Below are positions 13,560-24,399 of a stretch of 64,000 bases of DNA, one piece after another. Under the pieces are notes generated by a model, which saw nothing but the letters and a program-made list of their open reading frames with translations, searched no databases and had not been told where the DNA came from. Source of the DNA: Stictocephala bisonia (taxonomy: Eukaryota; Arthropoda; Insecta; Hemiptera; Membracidae); assembly GCA_035578905.1 (NCBI GenBank), contig JAQJVL010000424.1, positions 372,001 through 436,000 on the forward strand. The letters run 5' to 3'. Numbering within the stretch: the stretch's first letter is position 1; every line of letters begins with the position of its first letter. The position numbers and the translations under genes are program-made.

Positions 13560-14159
13560 AAATCAAGCAATATACTGTAATGTATATTTCCTACCTACAA
13601 ATTCAGAACTCATATTTCATTAAACTAATTATTAACGGGCTACCCCCTCCCCCCGTACTGGTCTAACAAGCATTCCGGTTCTAATCTTAAAATTGTTTTT
13701 ATGCTAATATTATTGAGGACACTAGGATCATTAAACGCGTTACTTTATTCATAAACGTAATTAATAACAAACAATTATTTTAATTAGACGATATCTCGGG
13801 TTAATTAAAGTTCAAGGTGTTGTGTACTTATCTTTCTATTTAGATATAAATAATGGAATGTAAAAAATGAATGGTGTTTAAAAAATCAAATGTTAATTGT
13901 GGTGAACTTAGTCCTCTCTTCCAATTAACTAAAAATCATGAATCATGAAATATTTCAATCAGCAAAATAATGACTTATTTACGAAAAATATATTATTTTT
14001 CACAGATCCCCTGTTGTTTTAATTTTCATTGATAGGCTATAAGATAAGGTGGTAAAAAACTATATACATTTATTTTCATTATTATCAAGAAAGTACATCA
14101 AAAATAAACTTAACAGTTATTTATGTGAATTCAAAAGAGTATAAACGAATTTAAATCGC

Positions 14160-14350
14160 GAGTGTTAAAATTAAAATAATCCCATACAAGGTATAAGGAA
14201 ACAAACACTTGAATATATTTGATTCAAATGGAAAACACAAATAAAAACATACTGCGTATGATCTTGAATACACAGTAAAACAAATTTATGAAAATCGTAA
14301 GTAAAAAACCCATCCCTGTGGAACACCAAAATACAAAAAACGTAGTAGTA
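14160..14350 (-). pseudogene. decayed reverse-transcriptase relic, inverted third copy
   Basis: On the minus strand TTTGGTGTTCCACAGGGATG reads F-G-V-P-Q-G-W. It is followed by the same GATTTTCAT...AATTTGTTTTA context and the distal GTGTTTGTTTCCTTATA block seen in the two plus-strand copies. Confidence 0.55.
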
Positions 14351-14399
14351 AGCTCAATTATAATACTCCAAAAAAAATCGAGATTTTTAAATTTCTCTT

Positions 14400-17260
14400 C
14401 TTGCTATAAGCAATGAATAAGACAATTTGCGAACTCTCTGACAACAGTTGCTCAACTGATATTGCAAAAGTCTTTGCCAACGTGGACTGGAAAGTTGGAG
14501 GACAGCTTAATTCTGAGAACTGCGTGGGCGTAACACCTGTACTCCAACGGATCGGAACCAAATTAAGGGAGCCCATTTAGGACGAGCCTGCCAGCTGAAA
14601 CCCAACTTGACTGATATATGTGAAAGTGCGACTCGACAACGTTTTTTACTCTAAACTTTTTCTCGCCGGAAGTGCTTTAGTTGCAAAAGAAGTCGAAGTA
14701 ATTGGCGAGTGAACAGTCGTGAGAACTCCACCCTTTAATGTATCACGTGTTTAAAATCGGGTTTTTGTTTTTTGTTTTGACACAATAGGCATAAACTAAT
14801 GTTTTTAATTTTATTTTTTTAAACGATCAAAGACAACTTTATTCTTTAAATATTGTGTTTAGTGGTTCAAACGCTGATTTTACGTCAACGATATCCTGCA
14901 ATTAATAAATTTAGAGGTTAAATCCGTTATTCAGTATAATAAGGTACGAGAAAGTGATGTTACAATTAAGCTTTCAAAAACATTCGAATCCCTTTTAAAT
15001 TTATTCTGTATTCTCATTATTAGGCTACTTCCGTTTATTCCCCTTGAGGAGAATGATAGAACTTGAACAACACACATCATTCACAAATTCTTCCTCTTCT
15101 GAAAACCTCTTCGTTATTTTACTATATTCCTTTTTTTCTGTTTCTGTCCATTAAAAGTTCTTGCTTCTTGATCAAATATTATAATTCTAACCTTTTCTCT
15201 AAAAGCATGTCTGTCATTGATTTCATCTTCTGAAATTTTACATCGTTTCAATCCCTTCCGAGTTTTTTTTGTCCAGATAATCTTCAATTTGCTTGAGTTG
15301 ACTTATGTTGAAACGTTTCTATATATTAATATGTAGTTTTATTTATTTATTAACTGTGAACATATGTGAAAAAATTAAGTGATTCGGAGAAGCCTTCAAG
15401 TTGTAAAATTCAAATGTCTACTGTTTACTTTTCACGTTACAAATCTCGTGAAACCCCTTCACTTCCTCCCTCTCCGCCAAGGTACTTATCCTCTCTGCAT
15501 GCAGTGATACGCCCTCAGGTCCCACACCACAGCCCCTACAGCTTTATAGACCGTTTGGGCGAATTTTACTGGCGATTTATACGAGATTTTTGGTGAACCG
15601 CGGGGACCAAACCGGGAGTTTGCATAATGTGATGGCCCACCCAGGCTTGTCAACGAGTGTACGACAGCGCCATCTCGGGGTGCATCGTCGTGTACACGAT
15701 CTTTACGACCTTGTACACACTTTGGACTCGTTCTTTATGGTTCGCACACACAGACCTGAGTGCCTGAATGTGTAGCTCAACACACTTCTGATCCATTTTT
15801 GGGTTCAAGTTTGGATCACTGTAATCTCTATTCGTCAAATTGATAGTGTCAAAGGAGTAAACTCATATTCTTATCTTCCAAATAATATGACATTTTGGTA
15901 AAAAAGTATGCCTAGCAAATTCTAATTGGACTCTGCAAACTTTAAAGCATAGACTAATAATATGTTGAAACTAAAAACGAGGTCGATATTGCTCTTGTTA
16001 GCAGCAAGAAAATTGTATTTTTATTCATCGTTATCCTGCTTATGTGAATTTACAATGACATTTGCTAATTCACAGAGAAGCAATGCACCTAACTTAATTT
16101 TGAGGATTATTTTGCGGGATAGTCCTAGCAAAATAACGAGAGTTTATATTATCACATCCAGTAGACTATTATAATGTTTTAAAAATTTATTATTTAACCT
16201 GTTAATAAGTTCTCCTTTTAGATTCAAAATTGATTGTGATAAGCCGGGTTGAATAATTTTTCATTAATATTTTTTGCGTTTTTGAGCTACTTAAATTTTC
16301 CATTGGATCGTACCAGTAAACAAATTCTATGTTACGTTATTAAAAAAAAAACGTTAGCCTATACTCACCTGAAATTTTACGTCCTGGTCCAAAATTATAG
16401 TTAGAAGTCAGAGCCCTTTCAGATCAAGAGAACACATACTCCAGGGTACCTCCCTCTGTCCTAATCGGTGCAATTTGGGCGTCGCATGAGGCGAGAGCGC
16501 CCAAAAAGGGCCCGCCCATAGCACACGACAAGCCGGCGAGTTGTGCAATTACATAGACCTGAGGGCGCTGTTGAGTTTGGTGGGCGGGTCCACTAGTGTC
16601 GCCCGTCCATTATATCTCTCAGTTATATTGGTCTAACAAGGACTTTACGGCTCGGGGGAGGGGGGTTGTTGGTGTTTTTTCTAAAAATTTAACTAATTAA
16701 AATTTCAGTAACTTGTTTTATTTAATTCCATAAAAAAGACAAAACTGTTTTATGTCAAGTGAGAGATATGTGACCAATCATTGGCTTTTTATGTTTGAGA
16801 CTTAATCCAAAATAAATTAATAAATAACTGTGCCTAAGTTAAAGAATTGATAGAAATGTGACTTAAAGTATGATAAAAAAGTGTAAACGTAACGAAATCT
16901 TTAGGCCTATAATAAATTCACTTCATAGACTGTGTGATAGAAGGAAACACAAATTATCAACGTAGCAGTGAGTTTGTTTAGATTTAATGTAAAAAGTATT
17001 AAATATCGTGGTCAAACCGTTCTTTTGTTATTGAGTTTTTTGTATAAAAAGCAAAACAAAAAAAAAAAAAAACACAAAAAGCAGTTTCATACGAAAAAGA
17101 ACAGAATTAGAACAGTTTTATTCTTCGTTTTCCGCTCTAAATTAGACGTAAAATCCTAAAACTAATACCAAAAACACCTTTTAAGTACCACCATGTAAAA
17201 AAGACCAAAATCAATAAAACTTGGAATATTGCATCTTTAAGCGGCGGCCTTAATAATGTA
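14400..17260 (+). other. hth intron: islands at 14.4-14.74, 15.4-15.8 and 16.39-16.67 kb
   Basis: Three GC-richer low-repeat blocks separated by AT-rich DNA. 15410-15800 is pyrimidine-rich (CTTCCTCCCTCTCCGCC) then CpG-rich. 16440-16620 carries several GGGCG/CGCCC elements. Short ORFs across them match nothing I recognise and show no splice-bounded reading frame. The AT-rich remainder holds nothing I can name. Confidence 0.35.
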
Positions 17261-17269
17261 TGGTAATAC

Positions 17270-17477
17270 CACAGTATAATATAAACACACAGTAGTGAAT
17301 TTTAGCCGTTTTACTTGACATCTGCTCGACACTAGCGATCCTAGCGCTGGTGTAGCAGACAACTGGCGCGTTAGAGACGCCGTAATTCTGCGATATGACC
17401 ACTAGGTTCGCTAGCGTCGAGCAGTTGGCATTTTTCTCAATAGTAAGCTTCACTACTGTGTGTTTATGTATACTGTG
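17270..17477. mobile_element. MITE family G with long terminal inverted repeats
   Basis: 208 bp. The left arm starts CACAGTATAATATAAACACA and the right arm, reverse-complemented, starts CACAGTATACATAAACACAC. Similarity continues for about 75 bp inward to a shared CTGCTCGAC(A/G)CTAGCGA block. Flanks GTAATAC (17263-17269) and TTAATAC (17478-17484) look like a 7-bp target-site duplication with one mismatch, compatible with a hAT-type element. No coding capacity. Confidence 0.75.
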
Positions 17478-17679
17478 TTAATACGTTAACTTTAAAGTTT
17501 TATGGTTTATGTAATACTTTTTAACAGATAGACTATAAAAAAAGCTAATTGTGCGACTGAAGTTAGTCCAATGTAAACCTAACGCTTTTCGCATATCGAT
17601 TTGACACTTTTACAGGTTAATAAGTAAACAAATAATATATATTTTTAAATTTATACAATCTATAGGCCTAATCCGTTGT

Positions 17680-17990
17680 AGGCCTCTGAAATTCTGCCAC
17701 GATCAGTATAAAAAAAATCCCCCCTCCCCCGGACTGCCCACAGCCGTCGATGTCGCCGTGACTCCTCTGACACCGACACGCGTCCACCGTCACTCTAATG
17801 AATACCAGACGTGATATTCCCCCCCCCCCACGCCTTAACCGGTGCCAATTTAAAACTGAAAATCTTCCGACTGTCACGTTTTCAACAAATCAAGTCGCTG
17901 ACAGATTAAACGTACCGATCGCCGATTTCCTGATACTCGACAGCGGCTGACAATAATTTGTCTCTCCCGTTATAAGCCGGGCGTTCGTAC
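17680..17990 (+). other. higher-GC intronic island
   Basis: Contains C runs (CCCCTCCCCC, CCCCCCCCC) and CpG-rich GTCGATGTCGCCGTGACTCC. No gene recognised. 17990-19267 beyond it is strongly AT-rich with several TAGGCCTA octamers and no other feature. Confidence 0.3.
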
Positions 17991-19267
17991 ACGTCATGTC
18001 ACTTCGATTTAGTGTATTTATTTTAATTGTTTTAAAATTTTTAAATAATAGAAAACTAAGTGGTGGAAATATTGATTATCAAACCACTATTTATGAAAAC
18101 ATATTATTTCCTTGATGGAATTTGTAGCCTAGGCCTACTTTATTGAGGTTCCCTCACATCAATAAACGTCATCGTAGTAAGAAAGAACCGTTTATATGTT
18201 AAAAATATAAATTATTTTTCTATTATTTATTTTCACGATACATCTTAATTGCCACATTAATGTAGTTAATATTTAAAAATAATAATATCTAGAATAGTAA
18301 TAAAGTTACTTTTTAATAAAAGTAACATTCGTGATTTATGAATGTTTCTTTATAATAATTTTTAAATATTTTAACATCTTTGTAAATGTTATTCTATATT
18401 TTGACTCCAATATAGTTTAATCCTTTCTATCCAAACGAAGAATTACATGATGGAATTGCAAGCAAGCAGCTCTTCCTTATATTGTGAATGTAGGCCTGTA
18501 TTTTTGACTTGAACATTTGATTTATATAAATGAATTAGCCTGTGTATTCAGTTATATAAACAGAAGCTTATATAAGGATATGTAATTTAAAAAATTGAAA
18601 ATTTTTTATTGTTTTATTTTGTTATATTGTTTACATCGTTATAGTAATTTTATTAATAGGCTAAAAAAACAGTAATTTATGTTGTTAAGAATATAGGTCA
18701 TTTTATATTAGGGCCTATAGGCCTAATATTAATCTTGAATCGCTTAATTTATCTGCTTCATAAATATGCCTAAAAACAACGTTTATAGCAAACAAACCCA
18801 CATTATTTGTGTATGTTTTGCTCTTAATATCTTTAAACACACAGAAATTATGCAATTTGAAATTGCTTGTTCATATAACACCAACTGAAGTTCTTATTTT
18901 CATCATTATATCATTATATTATTATTAAATAAGCTACTTAGCCATAATTAAATATTCAACTAACAAAATCGATTTTGATCTTGTATGATCACTATCAAGT
19001 TACACATTAAAATCAATTTAAAAGAAAGTTTAAACAATACTTTAAATTAAAAATATTTCATAATTTAGATTAATAAATGCCTTCTTTTTATTTATAATGT
19101 AAAATAAATTGAAAAATCTAAGATTAATGATATTTGACAGTGGCTTTATGTTTTAGTTGCTTTATTTATAGACCTATAACTATTTTTGCTATTACAGAAA
19201 TCATCAACGTATCTATAAATAACTTATTAGGCCAATAGGCCTAATGTTTTACCGTAGGGATAAAATA

Positions 19268-19516
19268 GCAGAGGTCGTAAGTTTATCAAATAGTGCGCTG
19301 ATTTGTGTCGAGTAGTTAGTTCTCTAGTTTTCCATGCGATGGCAGGGCCAGCACCTTGTCAGTCCCTCCTTTATTCCTCCAAATCTTCAACGATAAACGT
19401 AGTAATTATTAATACAGATGTATAAAGTTGTACAATAGTTGTAATATATTTATAACTGGTAACAAGGCGTTCACTGCGGACTTAACAAAGTGACTTCTGT
19501 TTCTTTTTTCTCTGTG
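19268..19516 (-). mobile_element. MITE family C, copy 3 (reverse)
   Basis: Starts GCAGAGGTCGTAAGTTTATC and ends ACTTCTGTTTCTTTTTTCTC-TGTG. The interior GCCAGCACCTTGTCAGTCCC and GATAAACGTAGTAATTATTA match copies 1, 4, 6 and 7. Confidence 0.85.
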
Positions 19517-19639
19517 TTTGTACATGGTTTCCGTTTTACCGGCTACCATTACGACGTAGGCGTAATTCCTGTTTACAAGTAGGTCTGAATTATGGAGTTA
19601 TAATTGTTCTAGTTAGAAAATAAAATTCCCGTTCGATAT

Positions 19640-19800
19640 TCACAAATTAATCGTGTGTGGTAGGCTACGCACAGTGCACAGCCAGGTGGTCCTGTGGCAG
19701 GCACAGAGTGCAGGACTGTGTCTCCGAGGCAGTATCGGAGCCGCCCACCAGCTCACATCTCGACACAGCTACGCTATTTACTTATCTACGATTGGAGTGA
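19640..19800 (+). other. GC-rich block, unassigned
   Basis: CACAGCCAGGTGGTCCTGTG through CACCAGCTCACATCTCGACA stands out from the surrounding AT-rich DNA. It could be a regulatory element or an untranslated exon. No decisive feature is visible. Confidence 0.25.
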
Positions 19801-20269
19801 GCTAGAATATTAAGATAGCTGTCGAACGTTGTTTATTACCTTACATGTTAGGTAGTTAGGTACGTGTGCGGGTGAAGGAAATAGCGTTTCCGGCTGTCCT
19901 TATGTACTTTGTGTATATTTCATACCTTACTGATTAGATTATTATCACTCAGAGTAAACCAATAAAATATTTGAATGTATGAAATATTTGGTGTTTCATG
20001 TACAACAAATCTACAAGAATGCTTAGGATAGTATAATTGACCTTGTTCTAAAACTGATTTGCATTTGTCACAGTTGAATAGTTAGTTATATAATTGCTAG
20101 TAGTTTGTATTATGGAGTTTTTGTGGTCTATCGACTTTCGGAATTGTTATTGTGAAATTTGTCCCTTGCCAGTTGTTTTAATTTGTTGTTGTGATATTTT
20201 GTTGTGGTTTGTGGAGAGTTGAAAAAATCTTTTTATTATATTTACTGTATTACGATATATATTAGGCCT

Positions 20270-20810
20270 ATATTAGTTTAGTGTGGAAGCTAGGTGTCAT
20301 AAAGAGGTGAACCCACCTCTTTCCAGAACTATTATTGTATAAGTAACAGTGTAAAGGTTTTTAAAAGCTAAATATTAGTTTGTTGTGAAAGCTGTGTCAG
20401 ATATTTGTGAATCCTCCTGTTTCCGGAACCGTTACTGTTTGTTACAGTATTAAACTGTAGATATTTGTTACAGTTTAATAGTCAGGAGTTATTTAACAGT
20501 TAAATATTAGTTTGGCGTGGAAGCTAAGTATTATCTGGTATTGATGAATTCACATATTTCTAGAACCGTTATGTTTTTGTCACAGTTTACTAATTAAGAG
20601 TTATTTAAGAGAAATATTAGTTAAATGTGGAAATCAAGTGTCATTTACAGGTGAATTAACTTCTCTCTAGAATCGTTATGTATTTGTCACAGTTTATTAG
20701 TAAACAGTTATATAATGGCTGTATATTAGTTTTGTAAGGGATTTTAAGTGTCAGATATGAGAAATTCACTTCTTTACAGAACTGTTATGCATTTTTTATT
20801 AGTTTAGAAG
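20270..20810 (+). repeat. diverged ~110-bp tandem array, five units
   Basis: Units start at ATATTAG 20270, 20372, 20504, 20614 and 20723 (lengths 102, 132, 110, 109, ~88). Each runs ATATTAGTTT..GTGGAA..CAGTGTCA..GAATTCAC..CTTCT..AGAACCGTTATG..TTTGTCACAGTTTA. Unit 2 has an internal duplication of TGTTACAGT. Divergence is high, so this is an old array. No similar sequence seen elsewhere in the window. Confidence 0.75.
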
Positions 20811-20819
20811 AACGGACTA

Positions 20820-21200
20820 CACTTGCAACAAACAACCGATCCGTGAATTGCGGGATGCAAAAACATGGGGTTACTTTTCTTTTAAAAAAACCGGAATAGA
20901 TCAGTTAAATCCGGATTTTCCGTCCCCGGCCGAGGGCACTCTGGAGACGAACATCCAATATGCGGAGGAATTCAATCTTGGCGTCGGGCGATGGATCTTT
21001 ATATACATGTGCAATAAACACAAGAAAATCCTATAAGGCCCGAGGGACTCGTGTGCTGGTAATCCCCACTACTTCCCCTCTCCCCCCTCCGCTCGTCAAA
21101 TAGCCTATTCGCGGAAAATAATAACTTGCTGCAGGAACGAACACATGTTGCACTGGTTTATGACCCACGCCTCCGCCTCGCCTGGTTGGCTATCCTTGAG
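20820..21200 (+). promoter_or_regulatory. candidate conserved noncoding element upstream of the hth exon
   Basis: Higher-GC, repeat-free block 0.6-1 kb before the exon, containing CCGTCCCCGGCCGAGGGCAC and CCACGCCTCCGCCTCGCCTG. A 62-residue ORF (20848-21036) lies here but matches nothing I recognise, so it is not called as coding. 21200-21800 is T-rich intron. Confidence 0.3.
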
Positions 21201-21790
21201 AAGTGAGTTTTTTACTTTTTGTTTTTTTTTTATATTTTTGAATGGAAAACGATGTAAGTTTATTGATGTTTAACGACTCGTCATTTTCGGTTTTATATTA
21301 AATCATTTGGATGTATTAGGCTGTAAATGCATCTCTGATAGCTAAAACATTTTTCCCTTATTAGTGGGATTTTATTTTTTTGATATTTTTCAAGTAAAGG
21401 CCCATATAAATTAACTAATCATTAGCGGAGTTACAATTTTACACTTTTTACCTATCCCAATTTTAATCTTTTTTCTAACTTCGGTTGATCATGATTTCTT
21501 CAAAACAACAAGCGTGTAATGTTTAAATAAAATTTTCTTTGCTATGTTGTTTTTAATGAATGGTAGGACCAATTTTTGTTTAAATATATACTATATATAT
21601 ATTCAACTAATTTATTATTTAATTTTAGTACATTTTTTTATTCATACCTACTATTCATTTTCAGGACATAGACTACTTTAGTAGAGTTTTCGGTTGTGTG
21701 TGATTTAGTAATATGACCTTTATGATCCTTCATCAAGAAAATCCAGCACGCCCTCCTTCTGATTAGAAATGTTAATTTTGTCGTTTCTAA

Positions 21791-21894
<104 letters not shown>

Positions 21895-22319
21895 TATTTC
21901 TTGTGATTATATATTTTGATAACTACTACAGGGTAACGTAGTATTAAAAAAATTACCTAAGAATGTTCATCTACGGTTAACCATTCTTATAGACGGATTA
22001 GTAAAAAGAAAACAATAACGGCCCGAGACTGCTTCCTTTAGGTATGCCACATTAAAAAAAACCCAATGAATACACTCAGTCTATATTATAAACTGAATTA
22101 CGTAAAATGTAATTATTCATATCCATAACACATCATTATATGCATGTCAAAGATTTAATTATATTATTTCAGTGAACAACTTAAAAATATTTCTTGGGCT
22201 GGATGTCCGTGTAAATGTAATTCATTTTTTCAGACTACATTTTTTCTAGGAGATCAAACTAGAAGGCCTACTTTCAAACTCGTTTTCCAATGTTAATTGT
22301 TCGGTCCGCAAGCATACAT

Positions 22320-22720
22320 AACTTAATTGGTAATTGTAAATGCATCAATTACCACAAAGAGGTTTTATCAGGAGTCATTTTCGTTGTTCAAGTTTCTTGG
22401 CCCACATTTGATGGACCAAGCTCTAGGGCACTATTACTTAGGAATGTTCGAGTCACGGCCCTACACGTGCATGACTTGCATCGACCCTTCCATCAAACTG
22501 ACAGGTCGGCTATCCACTGCTAATCATGACGGCTGAGTTTTAATGTCTTGATTATTAGAAATGTTCGATTCGTTTTCACTCATCCAGCACGTTCGAAAAG
22601 ATGCCGTTTCATTTGACCCACGAATTTTCGGCACAGCTTGATTATTTGACGTTTGTTTTAAGTTATCCGAATCAGGAATACAGTTGCACTAGGTAAGTTC
22701 CCGGGATACAATGTATTAAT
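22320..22720 (+). promoter_or_regulatory. candidate conserved noncoding element downstream of the hth exon
   Basis: Repeat-free block of mixed composition about 0.45 kb after the donor, with GGAGTCATTTTCGTTGTTCA and CACGTGCATGACTTGCATCG. Two overlapping short ORFs (77 and 69 residues) are not homologous to anything I know and lack splice-bounded support. 21895-22320 is AT-rich intron. Confidence 0.3.
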
Positions 22721-22825
22721 AGATTATGCTCCCGAATGAAAAAAAAACCCTTAGAAAATAAGCTCTGGACAAGTTTGTGTTTAGTGAAAGCATAAAATCA
22801 TGATGTATATGGGAAAATTTGGTGT

Positions 22826-23101
22826 GGTAAACAGTATCCGGATGTTGTATAGGGAAGATAACAAACTGAATATAAGGGTTGTAAATTAGTTGAAAATTAG
22901 ACCATTTTCGACCAGACCATGTGGTTTGGATTCCATGTAACGCTGTAGATCCCTTATTTTCCCTGGCTATTGGGCTATTAATAAATGGCTCTTTCTAAAG
23001 AACAGTCAGTATTGGTTAGTAACAATGACTACACTTGTTCATCTACACTCATCATATGCATTCGCCTCCGTGTTTGCCCTTATCTCTACGTTCGGCGTCT
23101 T
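22826..23101 (+). repeat. family B, copy 2
   Basis: From GTATCCGGATGTTGTATAGG to TCTCTACGTTCGGCGTCT. It contains the GGTTTGGATTCCATGTAACG-CTGTAG block. The 5' third of the family is missing. Confidence 0.85.
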
Positions 23102-24352
23102 AATGATTAATAATGAGCCTTGATTCAATGGATTTATTCATACTTTAAATAATTCTTGAATAATTTTGGTAATTTTGAGAACCATTTTCAACTGATAGGT
23201 GGAACAGTATAAAAATAATGTTCTGCACCTACTGTAGTGAAAAATGCTCACAGCTTGCTCATCTAGAGGTATATTTTTGTAAGTTTGTTTCATACAAATC
23301 ATTATTATTGACAGCGACACCACACTCTCTTAATTCTTGGTTTTCTCTCAAGTTCTCCTGACTGTGGAGTCAGATTATCTGAACTACGTTTAAGTCAGAG
23401 AGATACGTATTCTTTTGGTTTTTGGTGTTAAATTGTTTAGGCCTATGTAAGTGAGTAAATTAGATTCAATGCATTTTTTTCTCGCGTTAAATTATATGAC
23501 GATTCTATTTTCGAGTTACTGTTTTATGAATAAACCCATTGAAAGGCTATCAAGAAGAAACTATCGTTGGTTTAATTTATATTTTAAAACATAAAAGGGA
23601 ACAGAACCACCGTAATCTATGTGGCCATCCAATAATACAATTACTTAAACACTCGATTTAACACTCGATAAGACTTTTAAAAATCAATCACCTCTCAGAC
23701 ATCGTTTCAAACAAAATATCGAAAATGTCGTTCCCAAGATCAACCAAGAGAAAAGGCCTTCAGGTGGATCGAAATTGGCAAAGTTCATAGGACATTAACG
23801 GAACCAAGAGTGAAACTCGTTACAGTGGTTGAAATGAATTCGATAAGTCAAAGAAGGCAGGAATGGTATCAAATAACCCGATTGGGGAGGGGAGGGGGTG
23901 CAATGTAATTAGTACGGGGCTGATCAGTAAATTGCTCAGATTAATCACAATGCGGCGCCATTGCCGACCGAGCGCACTCTCCCTAGTTCACCTCAACTAC
24001 ACCGAGTTGAACAATCTGAATTACGTAGTTTCCGACACGGTTTTTATTGCAGGTTGTGTATTGATGTGCTACATATAGACTTTCTTTGAATTTAGAACCA
24101 GTTCAAGTAAACATTTTCAAACAAACCTATCATAAATTAATAACCACCTTGGCTATTTGGTTTCAACTATCTAAATTGATCTAAAAATCCTTTTCGTTCC
24201 ATATGATAAATTTTCCTTCAAATTAAAAAATAAGTTGATCACTGACATAAATATAATTAAATCTTTCACATTATAACGATGCGCTATGGACACGAATAAT
24301 TATATTTTACATAGTTTAATTGATCATTTTATGGACTGTGTGGTTTTTTAAG
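23102..24352 (+). other. hth intron; island at 23.7-24.06 kb
   Basis: 23700-24060 is a GC-richer block including GGGGAGGGGAGGGGGTGCAA and CGGCGCCATTGCCGACCGAG. The rest is AT-rich with nothing recognised. Confidence 0.3.
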
Positions 24353-24397
24353 TGTGGCGTACCGCAAGGAAGCAGTTTCGGCCCGGTATTGTTCCTG
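24353..24397 (+). pseudogene. reverse-transcriptase fragment (GVPQGS-type motif)
   Basis: Fifteen codons read CGVPQGSSFGPVLFL, the canonical non-LTR RT motif GVPQGSVLGPLLFL. A stop codon (TGA) comes three codons later, and the upstream sequence does not continue as RT. It is better preserved than the relics at 12-14 kb and is a separate insertion. Confidence 0.7.
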
Positions 24398-24399
24398 CG

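Noticed and set aside
17668..17877. Gly-rich minus-strand ORF
   Set aside because: Glycine runs come from C homopolymers. No domain.
22290..22536. Two overlapping ORFs after the hth exon as a further exon
   Set aside because: No FINARRR reading, no homology recognised, no matching splice sites in phase 2.
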